From the NCBI GenBank assembly GCA_900322035.1, contig ONYL01000006.1, positions 1 through 64,000 on the forward strand: DNA of 64,000 bases. The letters are read 5' to 3'. Shown here one piece after another: positions 50,657 to 59,633 of the stretch. The stretch is from an uncultured Prevotella sp. Lineage in GTDB: Bacteria; Bacteroidota; Bacteroidia; Bacteroidales; Bacteroidaceae. The notes beneath the pieces were generated by a model. It ran no database searches. It was not told the DNA's origin and worked only from the letters and a program-made list of their open reading frames with translations. Numbering within the stretch: position 1 is the first letter of the stretch; each line of letters begins with the position of its first letter. Made by a program: the position numbers and the translations under genes.

Positions 50657-50960
50657 GGATATACATATTTAAGCTACCCTCGACAACGGTAACATCGCCT
50701 GAGCGTCTTACCTTGTACTCGATATGAGATTTCAGCGCTCTGAATATTGCCAGGGCGACGCGGTTCTTGGTGTCTTTTAGGATAGCTTTATTTGCTACCC
50801 GTTGAGACATTTTATACTCCTTTTGCCACTTTTTACGGTCTTTCTTAGTATAAGTAAGGCCAATGCCAACTTTCTTAACATCGTAGCCGTACAGTGCCTT
50901 TTCCTCGCCCAAAATGCGCTCTCCTGCTTTGATAAGGAGATAACCTAATTTCTTGATCAT
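50628..50960 (-). CDS. Hypothetical basic protein in head operon
   Basis: A 110-aa lysine/arginine-rich protein. Start at 50960 (MIKKLGYLLIK) is preceded by AGGTAGAG and overlaps the upstream stop by 4 bp; a longer reading to 51023 is less likely. Unknown function. Confidence 0.6.
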   Translation of the reverse strand: MIKKLGYLLIKAGERILGEEKALYGYDVKKVGIGLTYTKKDRKKWQKEYKMSQRVANKAILKDTKNRVALAIFRALKSHIEYKVRRSGDVTVVEGSLNMYIHGDEKTEGK

Positions 50961-51145
50961 ATCTCTACCTTTGATTCTACTGCGTAACAAATACTCACGA
51001 CCATTCCGAACTCGTTTGTGCACTCTCTACGGACAAACTCGATGGACGAGACAGGTAATCCAGTCTCGTCCTCAAACTGATGGAGCTGTTCGGAAATACT
51101 TTTCTCCAGCAGGAATTTCTTGTCTCTAATCTCTGAAACGTCCAT
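50957..51145 (-). CDS. Small acidic protein after the portal gene
   Basis: A 62-aa acidic protein, starting 1 bp after the portal stop with GGAG upstream. It contains T-G-L-P-V-S-S-I-E-F and V-V-S-I-C-Y strands. No known family. Confidence 0.6.
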   Translation of the reverse strand: MDVSEIRDKKFLLEKSISEQLHQFEDETGLPVSSIEFVRRECTNEFGMVVSICYAVESKVEI

Positions 51146-51146
51146 A

Positions 51147-52565
51147 CTACTCGGCTCCTTCATCAAAGACGTTATTCATTCTCGTAGCAGTGGACGACGC
51201 CTCCTCTTGCTGAATTTGCTTCAGCGTCTCTTCCGGATCATCGCTTTCTCCAAATGCCTTGATGGAGTCAAGCTGACTCATAACAGCCTTACCGCCATTG
51301 CCGGCAGTCAACGTTTCGATGCGTCTTTTTTTATCGTTCTGAATGAATGGAGTGATGACGTTCTCGATATCCACGTTATCGACCTCCTTAGCCCACTTCA
51401 CATTCATCACTTTCAAAAACGCCTTGACAACATTATTCTCTCGCTCAAAGAACTCAAGCCATGGACCCGACTCATCACCGATTCTCAGATGGGCATCCAT
51501 CAGCATGGTCATTCTCGCATCGTAACCGATATTGCCGAGCGCTTTCATATTCTCGAAACTGATGTCCGGCATTTGCGACTGCATGAAAAACAGCTTCAAC
51601 AGCGTATCAACCTGGTACTTCAAAGCATCTATCGCCTGATTCCAAGAAACGTACTCAATCTTACCGCCATTGGAGAGCTGCCAAACACGCTTTGTCTCGC
51701 CTTTCTTCTCGTTGCCCTGCAATGCTCCAGTAACAGCAAGGATAGGCGAAGCGTTATACGCCAAGATATTGCTCTCTCTCGATAAGCCATATTCAATCTC
51801 CTCACGCAACACAGAAAGGCCATCATAGACTGGCCGAGGGCGCCAATTATACACACCTGGAATCTTCAAAATGATGATGTCCTCACCTCCTTCCGGAGTC
51901 TCATCGACCCATCCACCCTCGTTTCCATCATTCTTCCACTTGAAATGCTTGTTCTCAGAGAACGTCTCGAAGAATGTGTACTCTGTGTCCTTAACCTTAC
52001 GCTTGTACTCATAGGACATTCCTATCATATCGCCAAGCTCGTCAAGCAACGGATACAGCTTCACGCCGTCCATGGGAGAGAAAGTCTTGCACTTCAGCTT
52101 ATACATCGACGGAAAGCCATAGAGGTCATTGGGCTTCTCCACGACATACCACAAGGTGAATATCTCGCAAGACGCATAGTAAGCAAGCCCACGCTTGATG
52201 TTCTCGCTGTCGATATGAGCATACTTATAAATCTTCTCGATAGCTGCGGCAATCTGCTGGCGGGTCTCATTACCGTCAATGTTTGAATACACTCGCTTGA
52301 CTGGTATGGAAAACGTGAACTCAGTAATACGCTTGGAGATAAGTTTCTCCAAACCTACGGTTATTCTTGCCGATGGCTCTTTGACTCCATCGCTTCTGAT
52401 CTTATCCTCCAGCCTTTGCTTATCAGTAAGAATGTGATGAAACTTCGGCTCGTAGTCCTGCAATAGCACCGACCATGACGGAACGGTTACGGATTTTTCT
52501 TTCAGTGAGCTAATGCGGTCAATAATCGACCTATCTAAGCTAAGAATATCATTAATATCTTCCAT
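51147..52565 (-). CDS. Portal protein (SPP1 gp6-like)
   Basis: A 472-aa portal subunit: twelve copies form the DNA channel at a capsid vertex. Typical parts are a helical N-terminus, V-G-L-E-K-L-I-S-K-R-I-T, the G-L-A-Y-Y-A-S-C-E stretch, G-L-S-V-L-R-E-E-I-E-Y and an acidic C-terminus. The start at 52565 is set by the promoter: the -7 box lies at 52587-52594, so an ATG at 52616 would be outside the transcript. Confidence 0.82.
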   Translation of the reverse strand: MEDINDILSLDRSIIDRISSLKEKSVTVPSWSVLLQDYEPKFHHILTDKQRLEDKIRSDGVKEPSARITVGLEKLISKRITEFTFSIPVKRVYSNIDGNETRQQIAAAIEKIYKYAHIDSENIKRGLAYYASCEIFTLWYVVEKPNDLYGFPSMYKLKCKTFSPMDGVKLYPLLDELGDMIGMSYEYKRKVKDTEYTFFETFSENKHFKWKNDGNEGGWVDETPEGGEDIIILKIPGVYNWRPRPVYDGLSVLREEIEYGLSRESNILAYNASPILAVTGALQGNEKKGETKRVWQLSNGGKIEYVSWNQAIDALKYQVDTLLKLFFMQSQMPDISFENMKALGNIGYDARMTMLMDAHLRIGDESGPWLEFFERENNVVKAFLKVMNVKWAKEVDNVDIENVITPFIQNDKKRRIETLTAGNGGKAVMSQLDSIKAFGESDDPEETLKQIQQEEASSTATRMNNVFDEGAE

Positions 52566-52586
52566 CTTTATGCTTTTTATTTTGCA

Positions 52587-52619
52587 CAAAGATAGGCAAA
52601 AGTATTTGAAAGACAAATG
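52587..52619 (-). promoter_or_regulatory. Portal promoter with dyad (family 1)
   Basis: TTTG, a 19-bp spacer and TATCTTTG (52587-52594) on the minus strand, with the dyad TATTTGAAAGACAAATG at 52603-52619. The leader would be about 17 nt. Confidence 0.75.
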
Positions 52620-52684
52620 TTTTTAGCAACTTTTTTGCCGCCAACGAAACATTTTGCACTTTCTACTAACTTTTGCCTTCAAAA

Positions 52685-52697
52685 GTAAATAAGAAAC
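52685..52697 (+). repeat. Leader box GTAAATAAGAAAC, inverted copy
   Basis: The 13-bp box found in family-2 leaders occurs here on the plus strand, between the gene ending at 52734 and the portal promoter, with no plus-strand gene downstream. Confidence 0.5.
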
Positions 52698-52733
52698 TGC
52701 CTCTGCAGAAAAAACTATTTTCGACTGATGGAG

Positions 52734-53240
52734 CTAACCTCTATAATTCTCCATTATCCATGTCAGCATTTTGTTCTGGAGCCCTCTGTCAAGCTCAGTG
52801 AAAAACACATTGAAGTCACGTCCGCACGTCTCGAACTTCTGCCAAAGGTGATGTTCCAATCCAGTGCCTGCAAACACCTTGTCTATCCAGTAAGACGGAG
52901 AGTTGAACGTGAACATAATGTACTTCCTCATAGCATCCTTCTCTCTGTCGAGCTTATCAACAGCAATCGGTTTCACCTGCCGCCACCCTTTTGTGACTCC
53001 ACGGATGATAAGGTTCGTCTCCAGCTCATAGTCCGGATGGTAGCCAATATGGTTCGGGTGCCCGTAGGCATCATTCATCGAACGAAAGATATTGCTCGGG
53101 TTGGCGAACGGTCTTCTGTCATAGTCAAGGATACCGCCCTTAGTCAGCACCAATCCCTCGTCCTGCAGAGCCTTCAAAACTCCGTCGGGGTTTTCCTTTG
53201 AGCCTCTGCACCACACTTTGATTACTTTTTCTTCTTCCAT
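52734..53240 (-). CDS. Hypothetical phage protein
   Basis: A 168-aa soluble protein with W-C-R-G-S near its N-terminus and many charged residues; no recognised domain. It is transcribed after the 319-aa gene (23 bp gap). Confidence 0.6.
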   Translation of the reverse strand: MEEEKVIKVWCRGSKENPDGVLKALQDEGLVLTKGGILDYDRRPFANPSNIFRSMNDAYGHPNHIGYHPDYELETNLIIRGVTKGWRQVKPIAVDKLDREKDAMRKYIMFTFNSPSYWIDKVFAGTGLEHHLWQKFETCGRDFNVFFTELDRGLQNKMLTWIMENYRG

Positions 53241-53263
53241 AGTCCTTATGCTTTGATGTCCAG

Positions 53264-54223
53264 TTATTCCTCGTACAAATACTTGAAAGCCGCCTCTATG
53301 ATGGAGGGGTAGGCCATATCCTTATACTTTCCGAAATGCCACAGATAGGTTCCATAGGTCCGTGCTATCTGACCAACAGTCATATTCATGATTCCTCGCT
53401 TCACTATCTCGGTCTCAGTATCGGTAGAGATCTCCACTCTCTCAAAGACTGCCTCCTGCACATTGCCATCCTTGTCTTCAATGAGAGCTGTCTTACTGGT
53501 GTGGACGTAGCCACTCCAATCTCTGAAATTCTTCTGCTTGTAGCCTACCAGGTTGCCCTCGCCACGGAACTTACGGCCAGTGGTCACCTTACAAGGGATG
53601 GAAACCTTGCAGTCGAACTTACCAAAGAACATCGACGGACAAGACACGTTCTTGGAGAAATACTCAGCCGAAAACTTCTTAAAGTCCTCAGCACAACTGT
53701 CCGGCATCTTACTGATGTCGTTATTCTCCCAACATGGGAGCATCTCGTTTCCATGACCGCTATCCCAATCAACGAACACCTTTACCAACCGATGGCAGAT
53801 GGAGTCCCAGCCGAGGTAATCAAAGCAATCTCCACCACCGCCATTGCCTATGTAGTACACCGGATTCTTCTTTCGGTTAGCTTCTTTCTCAGCCTGCTCA
53901 GCCTTATACTTAGCTTCCTCAGCCGCTTTCTGTTTCTCGATTGTGTCCTTTGTACACTTCAAGAAGTATTCCGAGTAAGTATTAAGGACTTCCTCGAGAG
54001 CCTTAATGGTGCCATTGTTCATAGCCTTTACCTCGGCTGGAGTCATCTTTAGGGTGATGGCATATTGCTTCACCTCATCCTCAGATAATCCATTCAGAGA
54101 GTCGATAATTTTCTGATACGTCTCCGGACTCTTAACCTTCTGACTGGTTATGGAATCCACACACATCTGCTTGCAGGAAGTGTAATACTTCTCCTCTACA
54201 GCTACTAATCCTTTCTTAGTCAT
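53264..54223 (-). CDS. Hypothetical phage protein with coiled coil
   Basis: A 319-aa protein: residues about 95-125 are a K/E/A-rich coiled coil, followed by a G-N-G-G-G-G-D-C segment and a C-terminal part with several cysteines. Unknown role. Transcribed from its own family-2 promoter module (54237-54331). Confidence 0.6.
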   Translation of the reverse strand: MTKKGLVAVEEKYYTSCKQMCVDSITSQKVKSPETYQKIIDSLNGLSEDEVKQYAITLKMTPAEVKAMNNGTIKALEEVLNTYSEYFLKCTKDTIEKQKAAEEAKYKAEQAEKEANRKKNPVYYIGNGGGGDCFDYLGWDSICHRLVKVFVDWDSGHGNEMLPCWENNDISKMPDSCAEDFKKFSAEYFSKNVSCPSMFFGKFDCKVSIPCKVTTGRKFRGEGNLVGYKQKNFRDWSGYVHTSKTALIEDKDGNVQEAVFERVEISTDTETEIVKRGIMNMTVGQIARTYGTYLWHFGKYKDMAYPSIIEAAFKYLYEE

Positions 54224-54236
54224 ACGCTTTATTGAT

Positions 54237-54331
54237 GTTTCTTATTTACATATGTAAAGGTACTGAATTTCACTGAGTTACGCAATCTTTTGGGCTTTTA
54301 TTTCCTTCTCTAAAAGCTAAAAAAACTTAAC
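54237..54331 (-). promoter_or_regulatory. Family-2 promoter module (copy G)
   Basis: Same order of blocks as at 48359: GTTAAGTTTTTTTAG, AATAAAA, TTGCGTAA around -33, TACCTTTA, then the perfect dyad TTTACATATGTAAA (54245-54258) and GTAAATAAGAAAC. The start codon of the 319-aa gene follows 14 bp later. Confidence 0.7.
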
Positions 54332-54334
54332 TCA

Positions 54335-54702
54335 TTTTTCAACCTTTCCTGCAACTGGAGGAAAGGAAAAATGCGCTTAGCGTTGTCGCCCAACGGGTTC
54401 TCGGTGTGCCGCCCAGTCTTAACGTTAGCCCTCAACGTGTTTCCTTATTTTACATCGGTAACACCCGAATCTCACATTTATGGTAGTGGGCCATATTTCT
54501 TACACATTTCGCCGTGCCAGTGCCGCTTGATAGGGACAACCAGGAAACCCTCACTCTTTCAAGTTCCTTTTTTGTTTCTGAGGTAGAGAGCAACTTCAAA
54601 GGCTCAACCGAAAATGCGGATAACTCTACCTGACGCTAATGATGCGTTTGTGGGCGTGTGGTACTCGCAACCACAGGTGGCGGCTTCAACCGCACTCGCC
54701 CT
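54335..54702 (-). ncRNA. Candidate structured RNA, about 370 nt
   Basis: No good ORF lies here, yet stems are dense on the minus strand. A three-way junction is at 54652-54701 (GGGCG/CGCCC closing, GCGG/CCGC and TGTGGT/ACCACA inside). An 8-bp stem joins AGGTAGAG (54624-54631) to CTCTACCT (54581-54588), and CCTTTCCT/AGGAAAGG forms a hairpin at 54343-54366. It is downstream of the 132-aa gene and may be its 3' UTR or an independent RNA. Confidence 0.4.
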
Positions 54703-54707
54703 ATATC

Positions 54708-55106
54708 TTACAGCTTGTTTACCATCCAGTCTATCTCCTCGTCTGAGAGAGCGATACCGTTAGCCCGCTTCGTCTTGATGATGAAAGCGTAATCAAACTC
54801 CTGCTCGATCACAGCATCGAGGTTCCCTTTGTGATGAGCTACGAGGACTTGCTCAGCGAACTCACGCTTTTGGTTCTGGTAATCTGCTGCGAGAGCTTCA
54901 ATATCTGACTCCAGCTTAGCCACCTTCTTGTTGAGGGCCGCTTTCTTATCTTCCATAGCCTTCATGTAGGGCGTTCCCAACATCACCGGGATGTCATTCT
55001 TGATATTCTCGCACATCGTATCGATGGTCTCAGTTCCAAACTCGTCTACCAAATAGCTGTCAGACTTCAACGACTTCAACAACTCGATTTCCTTAGCTTT
55101 TTCCAT
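54708..55106 (-). CDS. Hypothetical coiled-coil phage protein
   Basis: A 132-aa helical protein with heptads around residues 50-90. Acidic overall. No known domain. It has its own family-2 promoter (55135-55229) and precedes the structured non-coding stretch. Confidence 0.6.
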   Translation of the reverse strand: MEKAKEIELLKSLKSDSYLVDEFGTETIDTMCENIKNDIPVMLGTPYMKAMEDKKAALNKKVAKLESDIEALAADYQNQKREFAEQVLVAHHKGNLDAVIEQEFDYAFIIKTKRANGIALSDEEIDWMVNKL

Positions 55107-55134
55107 TGCTTCTAACCTTTAAGATGATTAATTT

Positions 55135-55229
55135 GTTTCTTGTTTACATATGTAAAGGTAGTGATTTTCACTTGGTTGCGCAAACAGACACCCAATTATT
55201 TTTCATTCTAAAAACTAAAGAAACTTAAC
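55135..55229 (-). promoter_or_regulatory. Family-2 promoter module (copy H)
   Basis: GTTAAGTTTCTTTAG, AAAATAATTGG, TTTG (55181-55184), a 20-bp spacer, TACCTTTA (55153-55160), the dyad TTTACATATGTAAA (55143-55156) and the leader box GTAAACAAGAAAC. It drives the 132-aa gene. Confidence 0.75.
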
Positions 55230-55458
55230 GTGGATAGCGTTCAAGAAGCAAGGTCTTTGCCTTTTCCAATTCCAGCCTGGTATCGATACCTATCTGATGA
55301 TAGAAGTCTCCATTTCCATTCAGCACCTCGCTCGCAATCTGTATGGATCTGCGTTCCTCATTCGTGAACCCTATCCTAAACGTCTTGAAGATGGAGAGGG
55401 CTTTTTGCCACTCCCCACTTCTCATATAAGCTACCGCCTTTGAAGTCTTTGTCTCCAT
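55225..55458 (-). CDS. Conserved small protein next to ardC
   Basis: A 77-aa helical protein with A-L-S-I-F-K-T-F-R-I-G-F and I-G-I-D-T segments that I recognise as recurrent in Bacteroidetes mobile elements; function unknown. Its ATG shares an A with the ardC stop (TAATG), implying coupled translation. Confidence 0.65.
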   Translation of the reverse strand: METKTSKAVAYMRSGEWQKALSIFKTFRIGFTNEERRSIQIASEVLNGNGDFYHQIGIDTRLELEKAKTLLLERYPR

Positions 55459-56459
55459 TATGCTTCCTGCTTAACTTCAACACCAACTCCAATCTTCTCG
55501 AGTATCAGCTTGGATGCCTTGGAAACGTCCGACATTACCGATACGATGAAGTTAGGCTCTTTCTTCAGAACCTTGCACCAGCCTTCAAGATACTTGGCGT
55601 TATCGTCTCTGATGCAAGCGTCGAAGCCTAACACTGATCCACAAAGTGCTGCAGTAAGCTCTGCCACGAGCTCTTCCTTTGCGTACTCTGCTTGCGAATA
55701 CTTGCCACCTCCGATTCTTTTCAGCAAACTCTCATGGCCAGTGCTGTGAGCCATCTCGTGGATGAGCGTATCGTAGAACCTCTGACCGGACAGGTAAACC
55801 TCCTGCTCTGTATCTCCGACCTTGAACTGAGTCTTCATCGGGACCACAATCTCGAATGAACGGCACTTGTAATACGCCTCGTCAGACAACTCCTGATACT
55901 TGATCGGGCAGTACCAACGCTGCATCGCCAGCATATCATCGATTTCAGCGTTCTCATACATTCCGAAGGTGTCCTTGGCTATCTCACGCTTGGTGAACTG
56001 TCCTTTCAGCTTCTCCACTTTCTTTGGCGCAACCTCTGCCAAATTGGTCTGGTCGAGATTGAACACGAGATAGCTCTTAAGGAACGGAGAATAGCTGTAC
56101 TTCTTCTGCTCGTCTCTTCCCATAGCCTCATAGTCTTCCTCGTCAACTCGCTTACCATCCTCGTTCTTGTAGCTCGCTTTCCAAAACACTACGGGGAACG
56201 ACTTGGAGCCTTTGTTCACACGGCCACCCAACTTGTTGATTTGCTTGATGGTAGCATACACCGGCAACTCAAACTTATTCATCATCGTGTTCACCAGCAG
56301 GAAGAAATCGTTCATGCCCGAATAGTGACCACCGTTTATGTTCATCGGAGAGCCGCCGAATGATGATGTCACCCAAGGCTGCTTCCAGTCTGTGCCTACA
56401 GCTTTCATGCGCTCAATCATAAGATCGCAGAACTTCTCGATAACTAAATCTGTTTTCAT
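55458..56459 (-). CDS. ardC: ArdC-like antirestriction protein
   Basis: A 333-aa protein. The N-terminal half (residues 1-150) is the ArdC ssDNA-binding domain (W-K-Q-P-W near 26, Y-S-G-M-N-D-F-F-L-L). The C-terminal half is a zinc peptidase-like domain with H234-E-M-A-H238 and E-E-L-V-A-E-L-T-A downstream for the third ligand. The family is thought to protect incoming DNA from restriction. The start at 56459 follows an AGGAGG site; a 27-codon upstream extension overlaps the promoter and is rejected. Confidence 0.88.
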   Translation of the reverse strand: MKTDLVIEKFCDLMIERMKAVGTDWKQPWVTSSFGGSPMNINGGHYSGMNDFFLLVNTMMNKFELPVYATIKQINKLGGRVNKGSKSFPVVFWKASYKNEDGKRVDEEDYEAMGRDEQKKYSYSPFLKSYLVFNLDQTNLAEVAPKKVEKLKGQFTKREIAKDTFGMYENAEIDDMLAMQRWYCPIKYQELSDEAYYKCRSFEIVVPMKTQFKVGDTEQEVYLSGQRFYDTLIHEMAHSTGHESLLKRIGGGKYSQAEYAKEELVAELTAALCGSVLGFDACIRDDNAKYLEGWCKVLKKEPNFIVSVMSDVSKASKLILEKIGVGVEVKQEA

Positions 56460-56491
56460 ACTTAGCCTCCTATTGCTTTTAACTTTAATAT

Positions 56492-56580
56492 GTTTCTTAT
56501 TTACGTATGTAAAGTTAGTAATATTCAGCGTATTACGCAAACTGGGAGCCGTTTATTTCCTTGCCTAAACAATGTTTAAC
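56492..56580 (-). promoter_or_regulatory. Family-2 promoter module (copy I), ardC
   Basis: Diverged copy: GTTAAACATTGTTTAG, AAATAAACGG, TTTGCGTAA at -33, TAACTTTA at -7, near-dyad TTTACGTATGTAAA (56500-56513) and the GTAAATAAGAAAC leader. Confidence 0.7.
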
Positions 56581-56595
56581 TCGTACTCATAGAGC

Positions 56596-56635
56596 AAAAA
56601 AATGTGCTGGCTACTTTCACAAGCAAACCAGCACA
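56596..56635 (-). terminator. Strong terminator after terL
   Basis: TGTGCTGG (minus strand) and CCAGCACA form an 8-bp stem (56603-56610 with 56628-56635), followed by seven T. It ends the methyltransferase-ParB-terS-terL unit. Confidence 0.9.
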
Positions 56636-56707
56636 CCATCTACAAGTGGGTTAGCCAAAAGCAATGAAGGCATCGCCCAACTGTAAATAAGAAACATTGC
56701 AAAGATA
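56596..56707 (-). ncRNA. Candidate small RNA between terL and ardC
   Basis: A -7 box TATCTTTG at 56700-56707 on the minus strand would start a transcript near 56695 that ends at the strong terminator, giving an RNA of about 100 nt with no ORF of note. The -33 half is weak (TTTAG at the right distance), so this may simply be the terL 3' UTR. Confidence 0.35.
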
Positions 56708-56751
56708 AATATATTATCTCAATAGACCTAAACAATTTAGAAGTTTTTGCA

Positions 56752-58287
56752 TTATAAAGCGTCATTCGCTATCTGTTGTAACTCACGCTCATTGGTGGAG
56801 TATGGGTAGAACGTGTTGGCCACAGCATCCATCTTATCTGGTGAGCGCTTTATCTTCTCCTTTATGTCATCCTTGGACTCTATGATAATCTTGCCATTGC
56901 TTTGGAACTTCCATTTCGTGGACGTGACCTCCTCCATAAACTGATCATCGGGAGGCACCGCTGGCTGGAAATTATTCTTCGGGTTAAGCCACTCTCTCAT
57001 TTTCCAGTGGAGATAGGCTCGCATATTAGCAAACTCGTATTGGCCAGTGAGGTCATGCAGATTGGCTGCGCTCTCAGAGAACTTACAAGAGATGGCGTTA
57101 TCGCAGCCAAGCTCTATCAACCTGGAATAGACTCCAGCTCCCTCTCCGATGGTATCTATGAAAGCACGCGCCTTGCTATTATAGAGATATACTCTCACCA
57201 TGCCAGCGACCAGCATGTGGTCTGCCTTTCCTCCCGATTGGTGCACCTTGAACTCCGGAATGTAGTTGCCGTAGCGAGGGCAGATAACGGATGAGTCTCG
57301 ACCCATACCAGCAACATCGACACCGAGCCTTGCAGACTTTCTCGGCTTGAAGTTCTGAGCATGAAGCACTTTCCACCTCTCGTTGGCAAGCTCAACCCAC
57401 TCGTATGGGATGAGGACGTCCTCAGATACTCTCGGGAACATACCTCGCACTTTCACTCGGAACAGATCATCCGGACGATACACGCCTCCTTCCCATTTGA
57501 AGTCTCCTTGCCCCTCATCGTAATCTGACGGCTCTATCTTCTCGCACCACGTCTCGACCTTATCCTTTACCCATTCATAGTCCACCTGGCCCTTGATAAC
57601 GACTTTCTTCTTCACGACGTTCTCAGCATTCAGACTGTCAAGCCTAAACTTGTTGAAACGAGTGGAGCGCATAGCATTAGCCGCATATCCCATGGTAACG
57701 TTAGGGTTGAACACAAGAAGCAACCTCGAATTGTTCTGCAAGTTGCCCTCGATAGCGTCATAGATGGTCTGTGAGATACCCGTTGCCTCGGTCACAACGA
57801 ACATAATGTTGGAAGCATGGAGACCCGACCACGCCTCGGTGTTGTCATCATCAGCCTTGAAGCCAGTGAGGAACCATTCCTCATAGTCGGTACGAATATC
57901 GTTTCCGACCAAACGGCCAGGGCAGGAGAATGGAAAACGTATCTTTGCCGACCGAATGAGTCTGCGGATCTCCGGCGTCATAATATTCTTCACCTGACGG
58001 TCCGTAGGGGCAGTCATAGCAACCTTGGTGTTCTCTACCATCACTCCGTTCTCAAAACGTGGGGTGAGGTATAGAAAACACAAAGCACAGCAAGCTGCAA
58101 CGAAATCCTTACCTCTTGCTGTGCCACTTGCCACTGCGGTCATCTTATTGTTCTGGACTGACTCGACGATGGCTTGCTGCTCTTTATCAAGTCTTACTCC
58201 AAGCACATCTCTACAAAACGCATTCCAATCCTTTCTCCAATATTCGACCGCCTTATTTATCAGCTCCTGCCTTTCCTTTTTGGTCAT
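56752..58287 (-). CDS. terL: Terminase large subunit
   Basis: A 511-aa packaging motor. The ATPase domain has the Walker A-like S-G-T-A-R-G-K-D-F and Walker B F-V-V-T-E-A-T (one residue unlike the usual D-E-A). The nuclease domain has the metal-binding aspartates in G-V-D-V-A-G-M-G-R-D-S-S, A-F-I-D-T-I-G-E-G and P-D-K-M-D-A. Start at 58287 (ATG) overlaps terS by 35 bp; an in-frame GTG at 58323 is possible. It is last in its operon. Confidence 0.92.
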   Translation of the reverse strand: MTKKERQELINKAVEYWRKDWNAFCRDVLGVRLDKEQQAIVESVQNNKMTAVASGTARGKDFVAACCALCFLYLTPRFENGVMVENTKVAMTAPTDRQVKNIMTPEIRRLIRSAKIRFPFSCPGRLVGNDIRTDYEEWFLTGFKADDDNTEAWSGLHASNIMFVVTEATGISQTIYDAIEGNLQNNSRLLLVFNPNVTMGYAANAMRSTRFNKFRLDSLNAENVVKKKVVIKGQVDYEWVKDKVETWCEKIEPSDYDEGQGDFKWEGGVYRPDDLFRVKVRGMFPRVSEDVLIPYEWVELANERWKVLHAQNFKPRKSARLGVDVAGMGRDSSVICPRYGNYIPEFKVHQSGGKADHMLVAGMVRVYLYNSKARAFIDTIGEGAGVYSRLIELGCDNAISCKFSESAANLHDLTGQYEFANMRAYLHWKMREWLNPKNNFQPAVPPDDQFMEEVTSTKWKFQSNGKIIIESKDDIKEKIKRSPDKMDAVANTFYPYSTNERELQQIANDAL

Positions 58288-58735
58288 CTTTCTCGTATCC
58301 GTCAACCATGGACTGGAGGGCACTTACCCATTCATCACTATCAACTTTCACATCTTGTCTGTCACGCCAAATGTCCGGGCGACGATTCTTCAGCCAAAAG
58401 ATAGCAGCCGTAGTGTCTGGCGGTATCGGGTCCTCAGTGGTCTCCACCTTTGCTGGTTTCTGATTGCCGTTCTCGTCCATCTCCACAATAATCTTCTTAT
58501 GCTTGATGACGATATTACCAACAGCACGATTATAGAGGGACTTTGTCACCTTTGCGTCTGCAACGGATTTTCCCTCTTTCAGCGAGTCCAACAATGAGCT
58601 GTATTTCTTTTTCCATCTATGGAACGTTCTTACAGTTATTCCAAGGATGTCTGCTATCTGCTCGTCTGTCTTTCCTTCTACGGCGAGTGCCCACACAATA
58701 TGGTCATGAGTCTTTGGATTATACGTTGTTGCCAT
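58253..58735 (-). CDS. terS: Terminase small subunit
   Basis: A 160-aa DNA-recognition subunit. The N-terminal helix-turn-helix reads G-K-T-D-E-Q-I-A-D-I-L-G-I-T-V-R-T-F-H-R-W; the middle P-P-D-T-T-A-A-I-F-W-L-K-N-R-R-P segment is typical of terS from pac-type phages. It overlaps both neighbours. Confidence 0.88.
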   Translation of the reverse strand: MATTYNPKTHDHIVWALAVEGKTDEQIADILGITVRTFHRWKKKYSSLLDSLKEGKSVADAKVTKSLYNRAVGNIVIKHKKIIVEMDENGNQKPAKVETTEDPIPPDTTAAIFWLKNRRPDIWRDRQDVKVDSDEWVSALQSMVDGYEKDDQKGKAGADK

Positions 58736-59633
58736 ATTTCTCTAACGCCTTTACAAGTCCTAACCAACGTTTCTTCGGAGGAATGATGCCATCTTTCTCC
58801 ATGTTGTCAAGAGCCTCTTTCACTTTCTGAGCATCCTCAACAGGTATTGCACCGGCACCGAACACTCTCGTGAGTGGCACATACTCTTGCGTGGAGTCGA
58901 AATCTGCGTCAGCCATTTTCTCCTCAGCACATTTCACCATCATATAGATGGCTTGGCCAATATTCTTTACGTTCTCAAACTCCTTGAATTTCTCGAGAGT
59001 CTGGAGCAATTTCTCATACTGATCGATGTAAGCGACACCGATGAAGTCTCTGCCGCTTGCTTTCTTGACGAGAGCTTCCAAATCCTTCACCTGATAGGGC
59101 AGGAAAAGGAACTCCATCTGCTGCCAATCGAAATCCGTCTTCGGGTCGAGCAACTTCTCAATGGTGAGCTTTGGCTCCTCGAACAAATCCTTGCCGCCAT
59201 AAGACTCAATCTTATCATCAACATCGGTAATCATCTTTGCGATTTCCCGAAGCGTGTCCTTGTCATCGTAGCCATCGATGGCATTATGGGCCAGTTGCTT
59301 TGCAGCCTTTTGGGAACGGTTGAGCCCCGATAAGTCAAGCAGGACGTACACGAACTTCAGTCCTGCGGCTTTGGCGGCTCTTATCCTATGGTGGCCACTG
59401 ATGATCTCTACACGGCCATTGAAATACACGCAGAACGGAACGGACTCCAGCTGACCACGATGCTTGATATTCTCAGTCAGTTGGTTCATCATTTCGTTTG
59501 GCTGAATACGGGCGTTCTTATCCTGCTCCTTGATGATGGATATTTCAACTTTTGAAAAGACAATGCCAGTGCCCATGTCGACAAGGTACTCAACACCGTC
59601 TATTTTTGGTTTTTCTGTCTGTTCTGTTGCCAT
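58719..59633 (-). CDS. ParB-like (ParB/Srx fold) protein
   Basis: A 304-aa protein with a ParB N-terminal nuclease-type domain: Q-L-T-E-N-I near residue 51, G-Q-L-E-S-V-P and the I-S-G-H-H-R-I-R-A-A-K-A-A-G motif near 78. The C-terminal 150 residues are phage-specific. The gene order methyltransferase-ParB-terS-terL recurs in phages, so it could act on DNA near the packaging site. That is inference. Confidence 0.8.
   Translation of the reverse strand: MATEQTEKPKIDGVEYLVDMGTGIVFSKVEISIIKEQDKNARIQPNEMMNQLTENIKHRGQLESVPFCVYFNGRVEIISGHHRIRAAKAAGLKFVYVLLDLSGLNRSQKAAKQLAHNAIDGYDDKDTLREIAKMITDVDDKIESYGGKDLFEEPKLTIEKLLDPKTDFDWQQMEFLFLPYQVKDLEALVKKASGRDFIGVAYIDQYEKLLQTLEKFKEFENVKNIGQAIYMMVKCAEEKMADADFDSTQEYVPLTRVFGAGAIPVEDAQKVKEALDNMEKDGIIPPKKRWLGLVKALEKYGNNV

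Noticed and set aside
54371-54586. A 71-aa plus-strand ORF in the non-coding stretch
   Set aside because: No ribosome site, on the opposite strand to all neighbours, and it lies in stem-rich sequence.
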